Shown piece by piece: positions 5,914 through 7,986 of a stretch of 7,986 nucleotides of DNA. The stretch is from Clostridiales bacterium UBA7573. Its GTDB lineage: Bacteria > Bacillota > Clostridia > Oscillospirales > CAG-272. The position numbers and the translations under genes are program-made. Where the stretch lies: NCBI GenBank assembly GCA_002477905.1, contig DLLB01000058.1, forward strand, positions 1 through 7,986, in the 5' to 3' direction. Under the pieces are notes generated by a model that was given only the letters and a program-made list of their open reading frames with translations, was not told the DNA's origin and did not search any database. How positions within the stretch are numbered: position 1 is the first letter of the stretch; the number at the start of each line of letters is the position of its first letter.

Positions 5914-7986
5914 ATGCAGGTCATTTTGCTTGCGGGTGGAAAAGGAACCCGATTATTTCCGATCACCCAAACCCGCCCAAAACCTATGGTGCCGATTCAA
6001 AATGAACCGGTGATGGCGCACATTCTGCGTTTGCTTGCCAAAAACGGCATCGATCACGTCACAGTGACGACACATTATCTGGGCGATCAGATTCAGAACT
6101 ATTTCGGAGATACGTTTGAGCAAATGCATTTACAGTATCAAAAAGAAGAACTCCCGCTCGGCACGGCTGGAGGCGTGAAATTGGCGGCAAGCGGAAAAGA
6201 TGATGTTTTGGTCATCAGCGGGGATGCCTTTTGCGAAACAGATTTACAAAACGCAATTGCCTTTCACAAGAAAAAACGAGCGGACGCGACCTTGATTTTA
6301 TCACGGGTAGAAAATCCGCTGGAATACGGCGTGGTCGTGTGCGATGCAAACGGAAAGATTCGTGGTTTTTTGGAAAAGCCATCTTACACACAAGCCTGTA
6401 CCGATACGGTAAACACCGGAATTTATTTGCTTTCTCCCCGCGCAATCCAAGCCATTCCCGCAAAAATCCCTTACGATTTCGGACAGGATCTGTTTCCCAA
6501 GCTCCTTGCGGCTGGGGCGGAATTATACGGCTATGTTTCCAAAGAACCTTGGTGCGACATCGGTTCTTTGGAAAGCTATTATGCCTGTAATTTTGCGCAG
6601 TGCAACCTTCCGAATATCCTTGCGCCGGACGTGCAAATCGCGACAAGTGCACAGTTACGCGGCACCATTTTGATGAACGGATGCGAGATCGGAGAAAACA
6701 GTGTGGTAACCGATTCTATTTTGTGCGAGCAGATTCAAATCGGAAACGGATGCGTCATTGAAACGGGATGCGTCATTGGCGCAAATTGTAAACTCGGAAA
6801 CGGTGTGCACATCCGAAAAGGAACGATTCTGCCACCGAACTTGGAGATGGAGGAAGAAACAATCTGTATGCAAAATTTCACTTTTTCTCAAACAGAGGCA
6901 CGTCAATTCGATGAATACGGACTTTTGGGCAATGCAAAAGAACTGACACCGGAATTTGCTCTGCGGCTCGGCAAAGCCGCGGCAAAGGTTGGAAGTCCTG
7001 TCGGCATGCTGTCCGATATGCATCCGCAAAGTCAGCTATGCGCGGACGCTTTTCTCTGCGGAGTACGAGCGGCAGGCGGGGAATGCTACCGGTTCGGAAC
7101 CGGCTTTGCCGCCATGGCGGCGTTCGGTGCAAGAACCTACGCAACGCCGCTCACATTTGCCTTTTCCATGCGTACAGACGGATTGCTCCGCATCCGATTC
7201 TTTGATGAAACCGGTTGCTATCCGTCCAGAAAAACGGAACGGGCGCTTGCACAGGCGCTCACCCAAACTACCTCTTTGGATGAGACTGTTTCTTTAGGCA
7301 GTGTCAGTGAAATTCCGGATCTTGCAAACCGTTATCGGGATGCATTAGGAGAAAGTCTTTCTTCCCCATTACTCTCACAGAAAATCATGGTAAGTGAAAA
7401 CGCGCCCGGCGAACTGTTGGCACAGGTACTACGCAAAGCCGGCGCCCGCGTTACACAGACCGCGGACGCTTTACGATTGATCCTGGACGAGGATGGCTTT
7501 TCGGTATCCTTATTTGAACCGGGAGAACATCCTTTTGCCTGCGACCAGAATCATATCCTTGCCATGCTGTTACAACATCGTCCGGTTTCCGAACCGGTTC
7601 TTTTACCGCTTCCCTACACCGTGCCGCAGGCGGTATCCGACGCTGCATCGCAAGCCGGATATCAGGTAGCGCATTTTGCCCATGCCGCTTCGGATCCCAA
7701 AGAATTGCAGGCGCGCCAAAACCGCAAGCAGTTTCCGTTTTTATGGGATGGATTATTTCTTTCCCTCGCCTTGCTCTCGGATTTGGAAAAACGGCAAACG
7801 TGTGCCGCCGATTTTGCCAAAACATTGCCCGCTTTCTGTACCACCGAACGGAATTTCGGTGAGAAAGGCGTTTATTACGGCAATTTATTGGCAAAGGTCG
7901 GAACGCCGGACGGAGACGGGGTTTGTGTAATCTTCGATGCAAGACGGCGGGTACGTTTTATTCCACACCGTCACTTCGGCGTGCGG
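5914..7986 (+). CDS. Sugar-phosphate nucleotidyltransferase fused to a phosphomannomutase-like domain, C-terminus cut
   Basis: There are 691 open codons, still open at the window end. Residues 1-230 are a nucleotidyltransferase: LLAGGKGTRLFPIT (5-18), RPKPM with K23, LGTAGG (82-87), ISGD with metal ligand D104, EKP (154-156), NTGIY (167-171) and WCDIGS with D215. All expected catalytic motifs are present. Residues about 248-306 form hexapeptide left-handed beta-helix repeats. Residues 335-691 resemble phosphomannomutase/phosphoglucomutase, the architecture often annotated as mannose-1-phosphate guanylyltransferase. The nucleotide and sugar (GDP-mannose or NDP-glucose) cannot be fixed by eye. 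The role would be making an activated sugar for cell-surface polysaccharide in the cytoplasm. The mutase part lacks the TASHNP serine loop, the DGDGDR metal loop (DEDGFS at 525-530 instead) and the PSGTEP phosphate loop (IPHRHFG at 683-689). The start at 5914 has GGAGG 6 nt upstream. Confidence 0.93.
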   Translation, partial: MQVILLAGGKGTRLFPITQTRPKPMVPIQNEPVMAHILRLLAKNGIDHVTVTTHYLGDQIQNYFGDTFEQMHLQYQKEELPLGTAGGVKLAASGKDDVLVISGDAFCETDLQNAIAFHKKKRADATLILSRVENPLEYGVVVCDANGKIRGFLEKPSYTQACTDTVNTGIYLLSPRAIQAIPAKIPYDFGQDLFPKLLAAGAELYGYVSKEPWCDIGSLESYYACNFAQCNLPNILAPDVQIATSAQLRGTILMNGCEIGENSVVTDSILCEQIQIGNGCVIETGCVIGANCKLGNGVHIRKGTILPPNLEMEEETICMQNFTFSQTEARQFDEYGLLGNAKELTPEFALRLGKAAAKVGSPVGMLSDMHPQSQLCADAFLCGVRAAGGECYRFGTGFAAMAAFGARTYATPLTFAFSMRTDGLLRIRFFDETGCYPSRKTERALAQALTQTTSLDETVSLGSVSEIPDLANRYRDALGESLSSPLLSQKIMVSENAPGELLAQVLRKAGARVTQTADALRLILDEDGFSVSLFEPGEHPFACDQNHILAMLLQHRPVSEPVLLPLPYTVPQAVSDAASQAGYQVAHFAHAASDPKELQARQNRKQFPFLWDGLFLSLALLSDLEKRQTCAADFAKTLPAFCTTERNFGEKGVYYGNLLAKVGTPDGDGVCVIFDARRRVRFIPHRHFGVR

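Noticed and set aside
6916..7986. Pseudogene decay of the mutase-like region
   Set aside because: All 691 codons are open, with no frameshift or stop, and with protein-like composition to the window end. Loss of catalytic motifs with an intact frame suggests a non-catalytic domain instead.

Overview
The window looks like ordinary chromosomal DNA of a Firmicutes bacterium of the class Clostridia, possibly Oscillospiraceae-like (inference). The grounds are clear Shine-Dalgarno sites of the GGAGG type before almost every gene, an RNase J, a short stand-alone CarD-type regulator, and a fused nucleotidyltransferase/phosphomannomutase-like protein. I see no phage, IS element, CRISPR array, tRNA or rRNA.

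Left half, all on the minus strand. Read in transcription order from 4755 down to 1, it holds RNase J (2494..4755), a serine beta-lactamase-family hydrolase (1013..2443, 50 bp downstream and possibly co-transcribed), a very regular 17-bp terminator hairpin (905..950), a CarD-like RNA polymerase-binding regulator (363..884), and the start of an Mbeg1-like/DUF2974 alpha/beta-hydrolase-type protein (1..280, running off the window). The terminator sits directly before the CarD ribosome-binding site and could act as an attenuator. A second long inverted repeat (338..387) covers the end of the CarD gene and touches the probable promoter of the Mbeg1-like gene.

The gene-free stretch 4756..5263 is the most intriguing part. 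On the minus strand it has an extended -10 promoter (5139..5147). This is followed by about 90 nt that can fold into one long rod of 28 base pairs, then a terminator hairpin with a T tract, and two more terminator-like hairpins before RNase J begins. It is either a free-standing small RNA of about 155 nt or a structured, multiply attenuated leader of the RNase J mRNA. I could not match it to a known RNA family.

Right half, mixed strands. There is a 67-aa conserved-looking small protein (5264..5467, +), a convergent 91-aa protein with one C-terminal membrane helix (5506..5781, -), and a large plus-strand gene (5914 to the window end). The large gene has an intact sugar-phosphate nucleotidyltransferase domain, hexapeptide repeats, and a phosphomannomutase-like region in which I cannot find the usual catalytic motifs.

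The genes do not form one pathway. The common thread of the left half is RNA and transcription housekeeping (RNase J, CarD). The right-hand large gene belongs to activated-sugar supply for surface polysaccharide. The unusual points are the candidate RNA before RNase J, the roughly 200-residue basic disordered N-terminus of RNase J, the degenerate mutase domain, and the hairpin-rich leader of the CarD gene.
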